Origin: Glaciecola sp. UBA2563
GTDB taxonomy: Bacteria > Pseudomonadota > Gammaproteobacteria > Enterobacterales > Alteromonadaceae
Reading direction: 5' to 3'
NCBI GenBank assembly: GCA_002340325.1
Contig: DDLV01000109.1
Span: forward strand, 1-57,403
DNA: 57,403 nt
Of the stretch, positions 1-9,008 are shown piece by piece; the stretch's first letter is position 1, and the number at the start of each line of letters is the position of its first letter. A model generated the notes under the pieces. It was not told the origin of the DNA and ran no database searches. It saw nothing but the letters and a program-made list of their open reading frames with translations. The translations under genes and the position numbers were made by a program.

Positions 1-229
1 TTCGCAGAGCGCCCAGGGATTGGGTTTACAGCGACTTTCAAATTACTAATAGCTATAATCAAATGAGCAATGTTTATGTTAGCAACACTTAAACAAAACA
101 TAACCATATTATATTTTATATAGCAAAGAGCACATGCGGTTTGAATTTCTATTGTATGGTTTTTTTCAGAAAGTGTCTTATTGAAGATGAATAGTTTTGG
201 CAAGTGTAAAGCGAAATAGGAAGAGGCAA
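1..229. other. Gene-poor left edge
   Basis: No complete gene is visible here. In the first forward frame the opening 66 bases read as an open 21-codon tail ending in TGA, which could be the last residues of a gene lying outside the window, but I cannot tie it to a family. The rest is AT-rich with no clear promoter or RNA gene. Confidence 0.4.
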
Positions 230-257
230 AATAAAAATGCACCCGCTGTGGGTGCAC
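230..257 (-). terminator. Rho-independent terminator of the acyl-CoA dehydrogenase gene
   Basis: Perfect 7-bp stem TGCACCC/GGGTGCA (238-244 and 250-256) with a 5-base loop. On the minus strand it is followed by a T-rich run, TTTTTATTTT. It lies about 50 bases after the stop of the minus-strand fadE-like gene, the expected place and orientation. Confidence 0.8.
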
Positions 258-307
258 TTATTAGTCTGATGATATAAAAATACGTCTGTTAGCGCTTATA
301 TCTGACA

Positions 308-2551
308 CTATGCCGCATTAGCGTGCTCATCGCTATCTGCCGGATTAACATCGATAAGTTCCATATCAAACGTAAACTCATCTACTCTTACAGCCAACAT
401 ACGTTTTTCATTGTAGCTATGAAGAATCGTCGCTTCTTCTGCTGTCAAGTCACCCCTGTCGAGTAGAGTATTAACGGCGTTCTCAAATGATACAAATGGA
501 ATGACAGGCATTTTGCGAAGTGCTTTCTGCACTTTTGACAACAATGGAAGCGCTGCGTGTTTCGCTTTAAATGCTTGCTCATTAATATCGTTGCCGTCGC
601 CAGGGAAGGTAACGACTAAATGGGTTAGTTGTCGTTTAATGCTTGAGTCTTGCAACGCTGCTTCGGACAGTTCTCTGATCAAATCATCGCTTATCTTGCT
701 GGTTGCACCCGTGTACGTGTTGCTAAGCACACGCATCAACACTCTTGTTGGTGCATTCGGGAAGTTAGCAACAAACTCAGCAATTGCTTTATCCGCTTGA
801 CCTAACGACCACTCCATTGCGTATTTAAAAAATGGAAGCGCTTGCTGTCGATCATCAACGCGTTGCTCATAGAATCGAATCGCCGCCATACCAGCATAAA
901 CGTAACTGATAACATCCCCTAATCGCGCTGACAACAACTCTGCCTTTTTGAGATCTCCGCCTAATACGAGTAGCGACAAATCGGCAAGTGGTGCAAGTTT
1001 TGCGGCCATTGCATTAACGCGTTTTTCATAAGGCCTAACTTCTTTGAACGCAGATTGCTTGTTGCGCAACGTAGGAATATAGCTATTAACCAAACTTCTA
1101 AATGCGTTCTTAACGCTGAAAGAAACAGTTTTACCCAATACCTTATTAAATTTTGCGTCAGCGCCGTTTTCATCGCTATGAATCAAATCGACCATTTCTT
1201 TTAAGAAAGGGTGACAACGCATTGCGCCTTGACCAAAAATCATCAGGTTGCGGGTTAAAATATTTGCACCCTCAACCGTAATAGCGATTGGCATCACCTG
1301 ATACCCGTTAGCTAGCGTGTTTTGAGGACCTTTTTGTATCGCTTTACCCGCCTGAACGTCCATAGCAGAATTGCATACATCACGCCCTAGTTCTGTCATG
1401 TGATACTTTGCAATTGCCGTCACAACCGATGGTTTTAAACCAATTCCAAGCCCTTCAGTGGTCAACACGCGCATGGATTCGAGTAGGAATGTCTTACCCG
1501 CAATGTCAGCGAGCTTTTCTTGAATACCTTCGAAGCGACCAATAGGCAGTCCGAACTGTTCTCTGACAAACGCGTACTCTGCTGTAGATTTGAATGCTGA
1601 CTGTGCTGACGCCACTCCCATCGCTGGCAGTGATATACCGCGGCCCGCACCTAAGCAAGACACCAACATCTGCCAGCCTTTACCGATATTTTTCTGGCCT
1701 CCAATGATGAAATCCATTGGTATGAATACGTCAGTTCCACGCGTAGTGCCATTGTAGAACGTTGCGCCCATGGGGTCGTGACGATTACCAAGTTGCACAC
1801 CAGGGTGTGATTTTGGTAACAATGCACATGTTATTCCGAGTTCAAGCTCATCGCCTAGCAGTTGGTCTGGGTCAAATACTTTAAATGCAAGTCCCAATAC
1901 AGTGGCGATAGGCGCAAGAGTAATGTAGCGCTTATCCCAAGTAACGCGAAGGCCGATGACCTCTTCGCCATTGTATTCTCCCTTGGTCACAATGGCAGCA
2001 TCAGGAATTGCACCCGCATCAGAGCCAGCTTCGGGGCTTGTGAGTGCAAAGCAAGGAATGTCTTGCCCAACGGCGAGTCTCGGTAACCAATAATTTTGTT
2101 GAGATTCTGTGCCATAGTGCATCAATAATTCACCAGGGCCGAGTGAATTTGGCACCATCACGGTCACTGCCAGTGCGCTGCTTTTGGCAGCAATCGTAGC
2201 AACTATGGTCGAGTTGGCGTAAGGGCTAAATTCAAGGCCACCAAATTTTTTCGGGATGATCATTGAGAAAAACTTCTCTTTCCCTAAAAAGTCCAGAATG
2301 TGCTGTGGAATGTGGTTGTCATTCATCAAATCAAAGTCATCAATCATGCCCAAGAGTGTCTTCACAGGTCCGTCTAGGAATGCCTGCTCATCGGCGCTCA
2401 ATTGACCTGTAGGTATTTGACGTAGGGATTGAAAGTCCGGTTTACCCTGATAGATTGACGATTCGATCCAAACGTCACCTGCATCCAATGCTTCTTGTTC
2501 AGTAATGGATATAGGGGGTAACACTTTTTTCAAACTCGTTCTAATACTCAT
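308..2551 (-). CDS. fadE: Acyl-CoA dehydrogenase, FadE type
   Basis: FAD-dependent dehydrogenase of the first step of fatty acid beta-oxidation, turning long-chain acyl-CoA into trans-2-enoyl-CoA. The 747-residue protein has the FadE layout: an N-terminal acyl-CoA dehydrogenase fold, with the family-typical segments CFALTSPEAGSDAGA and GISLPAMGVASAQSA, then the long C-terminal extension (DUF1974-like, from about residue 460). E. coli FadE is longer (814) and begins with membrane segments. This protein starts directly with the soluble part, so it may be cytosolic or peripherally bound. The start is well supported: ATG preceded by GGAG at six bases. A FadR-like operator lies upstream and a hairpin terminator downstream, so it is probably a single-gene unit controlled by fatty acids. 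Which of several possible FadE paralogues it is cannot be decided here. Confidence 0.9.
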   Translation of the reverse strand: MSIRTSLKKVLPPISITEQEALDAGDVWIESSIYQGKPDFQSLRQIPTGQLSADEQAFLDGPVKTLLGMIDDFDLMNDNHIPQHILDFLGKEKFFSMIIPKKFGGLEFSPYANSTIVATIAAKSSALAVTVMVPNSLGPGELLMHYGTESQQNYWLPRLAVGQDIPCFALTSPEAGSDAGAIPDAAIVTKGEYNGEEVIGLRVTWDKRYITLAPIATVLGLAFKVFDPDQLLGDELELGITCALLPKSHPGVQLGNRHDPMGATFYNGTTRGTDVFIPMDFIIGGQKNIGKGWQMLVSCLGAGRGISLPAMGVASAQSAFKSTAEYAFVREQFGLPIGRFEGIQEKLADIAGKTFLLESMRVLTTEGLGIGLKPSVVTAIAKYHMTELGRDVCNSAMDVQAGKAIQKGPQNTLANGYQVMPIAITVEGANILTRNLMIFGQGAMRCHPFLKEMVDLIHSDENGADAKFNKVLGKTVSFSVKNAFRSLVNSYIPTLRNKQSAFKEVRPYEKRVNAMAAKLAPLADLSLLVLGGDLKKAELLSARLGDVISYVYAGMAAIRFYEQRVDDRQQALPFFKYAMEWSLGQADKAIAEFVANFPNAPTRVLMRVLSNTYTGATSKISDDLIRELSEAALQDSSIKRQLTHLVVTFPGDGNDINEQAFKAKHAALPLLSKVQKALRKMPVIPFVSFENAVNTLLDRGDLTAEEATILHSYNEKRMLAVRVDEFTFDMELIDVNPADSDEHANAA

Positions 2552-2609
2552 AACGTTCTCCAGCTAACCGCTTAATTAATTTTTACTGTCTTGTCACGGA
2601 TGTCTCGTC

Positions 2610-2626
2610 AGCTCATCCGACCAGTT
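2610..2626 (-). promoter_or_regulatory. Putative FadR operator upstream of fadE
   Basis: The 17-mer AGCTCATCCGACCAGTT matches the known FadR operator pattern (A-N-CTGGTCCGACCAG-N-T, quoted from memory) at all but two positions. It lies about 60 bases upstream of the fadE start. On the minus strand it sits just after a possible sigma-70 promoter (TTGACC, 17-base spacer, TCTTAT), where a bound repressor would block initiation. The match is seen in the sequence. That a FadR protein exists in this organism and binds here is inference. Confidence 0.5.
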
Positions 2627-2812
2627 GAGTAAATAAGAACATAATAACCACCAAAGGTCAATTAATTTTTATTTAAGGTAAAGCAACTTCAGAAACGCTT
2701 GCAGGAAAGAAAGCAGGTTGGTTGTAATTTGCTTTCATCGGAATAACAACTTTTCAACCAGTTATTACGTAAGAAGAAAGCGAGTGTTTCGTACTGTGCG
2801 AGCGATATCAAA

Positions 2813-3070
2813 ATGAAAAATGATTTAGATACAAAAAAACTTCTGCGTGTTTTTGACAAAATTAGACAAAACGGCGAATCCACAGATGGTACATACCGAC
2901 TTGAAGGGGTTAAAGCATACACCGACTTTGATGGATATACGGTGTTTATCGAAGACGCCTCGGTAAAGCTCTCCTTCGGATTTCACAATCAATACCATTA
3001 CGATTATGAGAATAAATCACAGCGAGAATCTTTCGATAAGAAAATTGATAACATTGATGCCAGCTATTGA
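2813..3070 (+). CDS. Small DUF3081-like protein
   Basis: Acidic 85-residue protein with no signal peptide or membrane segment. The central part (GTYRLEGVKAYTDFDGYTV, then FHNQYHYDY) resembles the small uncharacterised family DUF3081 that I recall from marine gammaproteobacteria. Function unknown. It stands alone between the divergent fadE gene and the lpxL-like gene, with roughly 120-260 base gaps on each side. The ATG start has only a weak purine-rich upstream stretch. I am fairly sure it is a real gene because of the family resemblance, much less sure of any role. Confidence 0.65.
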   Translation: MKNDLDTKKLLRVFDKIRQNGESTDGTYRLEGVKAYTDFDGYTVFIEDASVKLSFGFHNQYHYDYENKSQRESFDKKIDNIDASY

Positions 3071-3190
3071 TGCTTTGTAGTTCCTTAATTTTCTTTACGT
3101 GCTTTTTATTGTCAAAACAGAGTGTTACCTAAAATAGGCGTTATTCTTATTCGATCCTGAATGTTATACTATCGAAACCGATAATAACCG

Positions 3191-4141
3191 TTGAGTATCG
3201 TGGCAAGAAAAGCTCTCAAACCCCCAAAGTTCGAACGTCGATTTTTATATCCTAAATTCTGGCATGTATGGTTAGGTGTTGGCATCCTATACACTATTTC
3301 GTGGCTGCCATATCGGATCTTGCTGCTGTTGGGTAAAGGTTTCGGGCGCATCCTGTTGTTGGTCGCGAAAAAGCGCGCGCTGGTTGCGCGTAGAAACCTT
3401 CAACTGACATTTCCTCATTGGTCAGACGCGCAAGTGGAAGAAGTATTTCGAGCGAATATCGACCGCACTGGGATGGCGTTATTTGAAACGGCAATGGGAT
3501 GGTGGTGGCCTGATTGGCGCATAAAAAAACACATGTCATTCGAAGGTGAAGAAAATGTCATGGGGCCGATTAGACAAGGCAAAGGTGTATTCGGGCTTGC
3601 TATTCACAACGTCAATCTTGAGTTCTGTTGTCGAGGCATTTCATTCCTTCATCCTAGCATTGCTTTTTATCGCAAACATAATAATCCTCTCGTTGATTAT
3701 TTGCAGTACCACGGACGAAATCGAGGTAACAAATACATGATTGATAAGCGCAATGCAAAAGCGCTTATTCAAGCAATGAATGAAGGAGAATTATGCTTGT
3801 ATCTACCGGATCAAGATTATGGGCCTGCGCAAAGTATTTTTGTTCCTTTTGGCGGTGTCGAGAAAACGGCGACGACAACAGCAACAATAATGTTTGCAGA
3901 AAGAGCCGACTGCGTGCCCTTGTTATTGTCTCCGATGTACACAAAAGACGGTTATAAATTAAAATTTTATCCAGCGATTGATTATCTTGCCGATACGGAT
4001 AAAGAACGTGCATTGACTTTGCTCAATCAAGACATCTTATCGATGGTCGAAGAACAACCAGAGAGTTATTTATGGATGCACAAACGATTTAAAACTAGAC
4101 CACCAGAGGCACCTGACTCGCTATATGAGCACATCAAGTAA
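3191..4141 (+). CDS. lpxL: Lipid A biosynthesis lauroyl-type acyltransferase (LpxL/HtrB family)
   Basis: Inner-membrane acyltransferase that adds a secondary acyl chain to the Kdo-lipid A precursor, using acyl-ACP. The length (316) and architecture fit LpxL/LpxM: an N-terminal membrane anchor (about residues 26-50), the catalytic H-x4-E motif in IHNVNLE, YLPDQDYG, and the C-terminal YLWMHKRFKTRPP typical of the family. The start is uncertain: the longest frame uses TTG at 3191, and an in-frame GTG lies at 3200; neither has a strong ribosome-binding site. Its last 17 bases overlap the next gene. LpxL, LpxM and LpxP cannot be separated by eye, so the symbol is a best guess. The nearby hldE and MsbA-like genes fit a lipopolysaccharide role. 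Confidence 0.85.
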   Translation: MSIVARKALKPPKFERRFLYPKFWHVWLGVGILYTISWLPYRILLLLGKGFGRILLLVAKKRALVARRNLQLTFPHWSDAQVEEVFRANIDRTGMALFETAMGWWWPDWRIKKHMSFEGEENVMGPIRQGKGVFGLAIHNVNLEFCCRGISFLHPSIAFYRKHNNPLVDYLQYHGRNRGNKYMIDKRNAKALIQAMNEGELCLYLPDQDYGPAQSIFVPFGGVEKTATTTATIMFAERADCVPLLLSPMYTKDGYKLKFYPAIDYLADTDKERALTLLNQDILSMVEEQPESYLWMHKRFKTRPPEAPDSLYEHIK

Positions 4142-4748
4142 TGCTAAATTTTGGGTTACGCGCATCGGCGCAATGCTTGCCGTAGTTGGATGTGGTATAT
4201 CAGTACTTCTGTTTATGCCAGAAAAAGGAGATTCAAGTTCCAGCCAACCTCCGCCAAAGTCAGCTCAGCAAAAAATGGCTGACAACGTAAGCAATTTCTA
4301 TTCTGAATTTAGGCAAAGCTCTAGAGATCCTATCTCCGAACGTTACGGCGATTATGTCATTGCGCACGCTGTGTCAGATAAGCCGATTAGAGACCAATTG
4401 CAAAAGATGCAAGGAAGTAGCTTACCTGATACCGGAAATTGGAGAGGCTCTTTTGAGCGACGGTCGTTTTCTGAAGGAAGTACCTTATTTACAGAGTCAC
4501 AGGCACACGTGCTGAAAAACGGTATGAACCTGATTTGGTCACTTAATCAAGACTTTATTGTCAAGCATCGTTTTGTGTCTGAAAATACCGTTGCGGGTAT
4601 GCTAAGTGAAATTGCGTCCGCAGTGGATGCTAATTTTGTGAATACCGTAAAAGTGTACTTTTGCGACGCTAATAGTACATTTGTGGTCACGGACAAAAAA
4701 GATGATTACCTTGTTGCAAATTGTAAGTTATTTGAAGACAACGTTTAG
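4125..4748 (+). CDS. Membrane-anchored protein of unknown function
   Basis: 207 residues: a short basic N-terminus, one membrane segment (about 11-30, rich in Leu, Val and Gly, with a Cys), a Ser/Pro/Gln-rich linker, then a soluble domain that would lie in the periplasm. I recognise no family. Two cysteines near the C-terminus (YFCDANS and VANCKLF) could form a disulfide. It overlaps the end of the lpxL-like gene by 17 bases, so the two are probably translated from one message and may share an envelope function, but that is only inference from position. Confidence 0.6.
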   Translation: MSTSSNAKFWVTRIGAMLAVVGCGISVLLFMPEKGDSSSSQPPPKSAQQKMADNVSNFYSEFRQSSRDPISERYGDYVIAHAVSDKPIRDQLQKMQGSSLPDTGNWRGSFERRSFSEGSTLFTESQAHVLKNGMNLIWSLNQDFIVKHRFVSENTVAGMLSEIASAVDANFVNTVKVYFCDANSTFVVTDKKDDYLVANCKLFEDNV

Positions 4749-4778
4749 TTACTTTTCATCTGCACTAACCCAAATCGT

Positions 4779-5123
4779 TTATTTCTGAGTCGCGACATCT
4801 ATTTCGAGATCACCCGTTAAATTTACCATCTTACTTGAACCTTCAATTAACGGTAATTTGTGCTTTCTTTTTAGTCGTTTAATTTTGTATTCGTATTTAA
4901 GTGCGGTTGACTTGTCAGCAACGCTTTGCTGATACACCAATTCAAGCGGTGCTTTTCCACGCAGATACTTTGCACACTTGACACCTTGAGAACAGTGTTC
5001 AGAAAATCGTCTTTCAACATCAGTTGTGATACCGCAGTAAAGCGTGTCATATTTGGTTTTAATAATATAAATAAACCAAGGCGTTACTGCATTTTTTTCT
5101 TTCACTGGTATACTCGACCTCAT
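4779..5123 (-). CDS. GIY-YIG domain protein (UPF0213/YhbQ-like)
   Basis: Small single-domain GIY-YIG nuclease-fold protein of 114 residues. The core is seen as WFIYIIKTKYDTLYCGIT, where the usual GIY-YIG pair is YII...YCG, followed by DVERRFSEH and the conserved ALKYEYKIKRL helix. Bacterial members of this group (YhbQ type) are poorly characterised; DNA-structure cleavage has been suggested for relatives. The C-terminus (about 90-114) extends past the domain and is unlike what I recall for YhbQ. The gene is divergent from hldE with only 30 bases between the starts, so each promoter must overlap the other gene. Confidence 0.8.
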   Translation of the reverse strand: MRSSIPVKEKNAVTPWFIYIIKTKYDTLYCGITTDVERRFSEHCSQGVKCAKYLRGKAPLELVYQQSVADKSTALKYEYKIKRLKRKHKLPLIEGSSKMVNLTGDLEIDVATQK

Positions 5124-5153
5124 CTCAGACCAACTTTATAATACTCCGTACCA

Positions 5154-6575
5154 ATGCAAATTCCAGATTTTAGTCGAGCAAAACTGTTAATTGTTGGCGA
5201 TGTGATGCTGGATCGATACTGGTCTGGAAAAACCGGCCGAATTTCGCCAGAAGCACCCGTTCCAGTGGTGAATGTTAATGATATAGAAGATCGACCAGGC
5301 GGCGCCGCTAACGTCGCCATCAATGCTGCCGCCCTAGGTGCAGAGGTCACGCTAATGGGACTTGTCGGCAATGACGATGCAGGATTAAAGCTCGGTGAAC
5401 AGCTATCTGTGCATGGCGTAACAACAAAGTTTACGTCGGTAAATGACTTCGATACCATCACAAAACTAAGAGTCATGAGCCGCAATCAGCAGCTTTTACG
5501 CGTTGATTTTGAAAAGTCATTTTCACACGTTGATAAATCCGAACAGCTTTCCCACTTTGAACAATTGGTGCATGGTGCAGATGTCGTTATTTTATCTGAC
5601 TATGCAAAAGGTTCACTCAGTCATATTGGCCAGCTAATCGAGATCGCCAAACGCGCAAATAAAAAAATAGTCGTTGACCCTAAAGGCAGTGACTTTTCCA
5701 AATACAGGCATGCCACCATTATCACGCCGAATATGAGTGAGTTTGAAGATGCATTTGGTTCTGCAGATAATGAACAGACACTTTTGGAATTAGCGACACA
5801 GGCCAGGGAAACCCATGAACTCGATAATATTCTGGTAACGCGTTCAGAAAAAGGCATGACGTTGTTTTCTAAAAATCTCACGCAACACAGCCCTGCGTTG
5901 GCAAAAGAAGTCTACGATGTAACCGGAGCAGGAGACACTGTAGTGTCAACACTTGCGTGTGCACTGGCAGTTGAAGCCGATACATCACTTGCCTGTCAAC
6001 TAGCCAATCATGCCGCCGGCGTAGTCGTAGGAAAATTAGGTACCAGTGCAATCACACCTACAGAGCTTGCTATTGCTGTAAACTCTCATAAAGCTATTGA
6101 TGGTGGTGTCATGTCGCGTGAACAATTGCCTCTTTCGATTGAACAAGCAAAAAAACGCGGCGAAAAAATTGTTTTCACAAATGGGTGTTTTGATATCTTG
6201 CATGCTGGTCATGTCAGCTATTTACAGGAAGCGGCAGATTTAGGCGACCGACTTATCGTCGCTGTCAACAGCGATTCGTCAGTTGAAAGACTCAAAGGGA
6301 AAGGGCGGCCAATTAATAGCGTGAATCGAAGGATGGCGGTGCTCGCTGGTCTGCAATCCGTCGACTGGGTAGTCCAATTTGAAGAAGATACGCCATTTAA
6401 TGTTATTGCCGAGGTTGTACCAGATATTTTGGTAAAAGGCGGTGACTACAAACCTGAGGATATTATTGGTGGGGATATCGTCAGAGATAACGGCGGCGAT
6501 GTTTTTTCCCTTACTTTCGCAGACGGTATTTCTACCACTGCTATTATCACGCAGATACTTGATTCCCCGAAATAG
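5154..6575 (+). CDS. hldE: Bifunctional heptose 7-phosphate kinase / heptose 1-phosphate adenylyltransferase
   Basis: HldE makes ADP-heptose for the LPS inner core: the N-terminal ribokinase-fold domain phosphorylates D-glycero-beta-D-manno-heptose 7-phosphate, and the C-terminal nucleotidyltransferase domain adds AMP. At 473 residues it matches E. coli HldE (477). Kinase marks are GDVMLDRYW, RPGGAANVAINAAALGA and the catalytic-loop motif DVTGAGDT. Transferase marks are TNGCFDILHAGHVSYL with its HxGH motif, and ILVKGGDYKPE. Both domains look intact. The start ATG agrees with the family's usual N-terminus. It stops five bases before the convergent ABC exporter gene, with no terminator visible between them. 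Confidence 0.97.
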   Translation: MQIPDFSRAKLLIVGDVMLDRYWSGKTGRISPEAPVPVVNVNDIEDRPGGAANVAINAAALGAEVTLMGLVGNDDAGLKLGEQLSVHGVTTKFTSVNDFDTITKLRVMSRNQQLLRVDFEKSFSHVDKSEQLSHFEQLVHGADVVILSDYAKGSLSHIGQLIEIAKRANKKIVVDPKGSDFSKYRHATIITPNMSEFEDAFGSADNEQTLLELATQARETHELDNILVTRSEKGMTLFSKNLTQHSPALAKEVYDVTGAGDTVVSTLACALAVEADTSLACQLANHAAGVVVGKLGTSAITPTELAIAVNSHKAIDGGVMSREQLPLSIEQAKKRGEKIVFTNGCFDILHAGHVSYLQEAADLGDRLIVAVNSDSSVERLKGKGRPINSVNRRMAVLAGLQSVDWVVQFEEDTPFNVIAEVVPDILVKGGDYKPEDIIGGDIVRDNGGDVFSLTFADGISTTAIITQILDSPK

Positions 6576-6579
6576 TGGA

Positions 6580-8316
6580 TTAGTTCGCTAGCTGCAAGTC
6601 TACAAACTCTCGATAATGCTCATTTTCCTGGTAGAGTGTTTCATGCGTCCCGTCTGCAATTATTTCGCCTTGATCGAGCACGAAAATCTTATCTGCATTT
6701 ACGACTGTTGATAATCGATGCGCAATAATCAATGTGGTTTTTTGTTGCATGAGAGAATCAAGCGCTTGTTTTATCATCCGCTCACTTTTTGCATCAAGTG
6801 CACTGGTAGCTTCGTCTAAAAGTAAAATTGGCCGGTTTGATGCAATTGCACGCGCTATTGCAATTCGTTGTTTTTGGCCACCAGAGAGTTTGACTCCACG
6901 TTCACCCAGCTCGGTTTCGTATTGTTGTGGTAGAGTGTCGATAAATTCATCGGCAAATGCCAAAGAAGCTGCTCGTTTGATTTCGTCTTCAGACAGTCTT
7001 GGGTCGCCAAAGGAGATATTGTCATTTACAGTACCGGCAAAAATGACAGGATCTTGTGATACCAACGCAAACTGCGACCGCAGAGCGCTAAGGTCGTAGT
7101 CTTCTATTACGTTTCCGTGAATGAGAACTTTGCCTTCGTTGACATCATAAAAACGCATGAGTACGTCAAAAAGCGTTGATTTCCCCGCACCTGAATGCCC
7201 TACGAACGCAATTTTTTGACCGCTATTTATCGATAGGTTTATGTTCTTTAGCACGGGCGTTTTATCGTATGCAAACTGGACCTTGTCCAATTGAATTACG
7301 GTTTGTGTTTCTGAGAAGCTGTCTAACTTGCCTGTGTCTTTAATTTCACCTTGCGTGTTCAATAACTGTATTATGCGCTCACTTGCGCCTGCCGCTTTTT
7401 GGATTTCACCAATGACTTCGCTTACCGTCGCAATTGAACCGCCCGCCATCACCGCGTAAAACATAAATGCTACCAACTGTCCCGCGCTTATGTTCTGTTC
7501 GATGACCGCATTTATGCCAATCCACGCGACAAGTATTATGGCCACCATACTGATGAGCATGACACTGGCAATTAACAAAGCTCTGGCCTGAATGCGTTTG
7601 GCTGCAATGCTGATAATTTGTTCAATTGCAGCAGTAAATCGGCCTTTCGAGTGAGTTTCACCAGTATAAGCCTGTACAGCTTTGATTTCGTGAAAGTTTT
7701 CGTCAACCAAAGTACCCATGCCAGCGACTTTATCCTGACTTTCTTTGGAGTACTTACGTACTCGACGACCAAGTAACTTCACTGGCACTAAAATTAATGG
7801 AATCGACAAAAACACATACAACGTCAAGGAGGGGCTTGTCACCATCATCAACACAAGTGCTCCAATAAATACAACACTAGAGCGCAGTGCCATAGAGATG
7901 CCGCTACCTATCACTGTTTGTAAGAGTGTTGTATCAGCTGTAAATCGAGAGATAATTTCGCCGGTACGCTCCTTTTCATAAAACGCCGGACTTAGCATGA
8001 TGAGGTGTTCAAATAGCTTTTTTCTTATGTCAGCTGATACTCGCTCGCCTAACCAAACCATATAGTAAAAGCGTATAAAAGTAGCCACACTACCTAGGCA
8101 TACGATCATCAATGCACTTATCATGTAGATAGATAGGTTATCTGCATCACCTGTGATCGCATTGTCTATGATCAGCTTTATCCCTTGACCAAGCACCAAC
8201 CAAGTTGATGCGCCAATACCTAATGCAGTGCTAGCAATAATGACTTGCTTTTTATAAGGTGAAAGGAACGAAATGAGCCAACGCGTGACATTAGGAGTTG
8301 GATTTGTCATGTGCAT
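6580..8316 (-). CDS. MsbA-like ABC exporter (fused membrane and ATPase domains)
   Basis: Half-size ABC exporter of 578 residues working as a homodimer: six predicted membrane helices (about 1-310) followed by a nucleotide-binding domain. Seen: Walker A GHSGAGKST, signature LSGGQKQRIAIARA, Walker B ILLLDEATSALD, and the H-loop in IIAHRLSTV. Its length and domain order are those of MsbA, the lipid A flippase, but similar multidrug or unassigned lipid exporters cannot be excluded by eye, so I give no symbol. Two in-frame ATGs (first and third codons) are possible starts, with AGGA just upstream. It lies next to hldE and is read in the same direction as the 8366-8995 gene, 49 bases after it. Confidence 0.85.
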   Translation of the reverse strand: MHMTNPTPNVTRWLISFLSPYKKQVIIASTALGIGASTWLVLGQGIKLIIDNAITGDADNLSIYMISALMIVCLGSVATFIRFYYMVWLGERVSADIRKKLFEHLIMLSPAFYEKERTGEIISRFTADTTLLQTVIGSGISMALRSSVVFIGALVLMMVTSPSLTLYVFLSIPLILVPVKLLGRRVRKYSKESQDKVAGMGTLVDENFHEIKAVQAYTGETHSKGRFTAAIEQIISIAAKRIQARALLIASVMLISMVAIILVAWIGINAVIEQNISAGQLVAFMFYAVMAGGSIATVSEVIGEIQKAAGASERIIQLLNTQGEIKDTGKLDSFSETQTVIQLDKVQFAYDKTPVLKNINLSINSGQKIAFVGHSGAGKSTLFDVLMRFYDVNEGKVLIHGNVIEDYDLSALRSQFALVSQDPVIFAGTVNDNISFGDPRLSEDEIKRAASLAFADEFIDTLPQQYETELGERGVKLSGGQKQRIAIARAIASNRPILLLDEATSALDAKSERMIKQALDSLMQQKTTLIIAHRLSTVVNADKIFVLDQGEIIADGTHETLYQENEHYREFVDLQLAN

Positions 8317-8365
8317 GTTCCTGCGTTCCTAACGGAAAAGACAGAGTGGATGATATCAAGCCTGT

Positions 8366-8995
8366 TTATTTGAACGTTTTCCAATCGATATCTGTCGATA
8401 ATAACAACTCTCGCAGAGATAAGGCCCTTGGAATTGCTTTACCTCTGGGCGTCCATCTATGACCACAACACGCCGCAGTCATCACGGACTTGTTCGGTTT
8501 TAGTAAGAGGTATCGGGTTTGTTTTGGAATAATTTCAAAATACTCGCCAGTTTTTGAAAACCACCCAAAGTGATTAAGGTGTAATCTGTCAGACACTATG
8601 CGGTCAATACTATCTAGCTCGATATGTTGTTCACCTAAGTGCTCAACATAAACGGCGACAACAGCGCCGTAGCGGCTATTGTCACGATACCATTTGATAA
8701 CCTTATCGGTATCTTGGTAAGTCAACGGGCACTTTCTGGATTGTTTTGCTTGCCAGGAGCCGTTATGAACGTCGACGGCCATTGGTGATCCGTTTTCGAG
8801 CATCAGCATGCTCGCATTACGCACATGATAACTCAACCCTTTGAGTTTGCGTTTGAGTAATGCAAGGTCTGCTATATTTGAAGTGGCCAACCGATAAAGC
8901 TCACGCTCGTACAATGCAGTATTCAGCTCTGCGAAGTTTGGATACTTCGCAGAGAGATGAAAAATATCGGTCTGAGTTACTGTCTCAGCGCTCAC
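8366..8995 (-). CDS. Unknown protein downstream of enolase
   Basis: 209 residues, no signal peptide or obvious membrane helix, and no family I recognise. The middle (KVIKWYRDNSRYGAVVAVYV, then HIELDSIDRIVSDRLHLNHFGWF) alternates strand-like and helix-like stretches. A CCGH segment near the C-terminus might bind metal, but one such segment is not evidence. The start is GTG with GAGAG a few bases upstream. It begins 13 bases after the eno stop codon, so it is very likely transcribed with pyrG-eno. Confidence 0.65.
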   Translation of the reverse strand: MSAETVTQTDIFHLSAKYPNFAELNTALYERELYRLATSNIADLALLKRKLKGLSYHVRNASMLMLENGSPMAVDVHNGSWQAKQSRKCPLTYQDTDKVIKWYRDNSRYGAVVAVYVEHLGEQHIELDSIDRIVSDRLHLNHFGWFSKTGEYFEIIPKQTRYLLLKPNKSVMTAACCGHRWTPRGKAIPRALSLRELLLSTDIDWKTFK

Positions 8996-9008
8996 CGCAC
9001 TCTCAATA

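Noticed and set aside
1..66. Possible tail of a gene ending at base 66
   Set aside because: Only 21 codons are visible and no family pattern is recognisable, so it was not listed as a coding feature.
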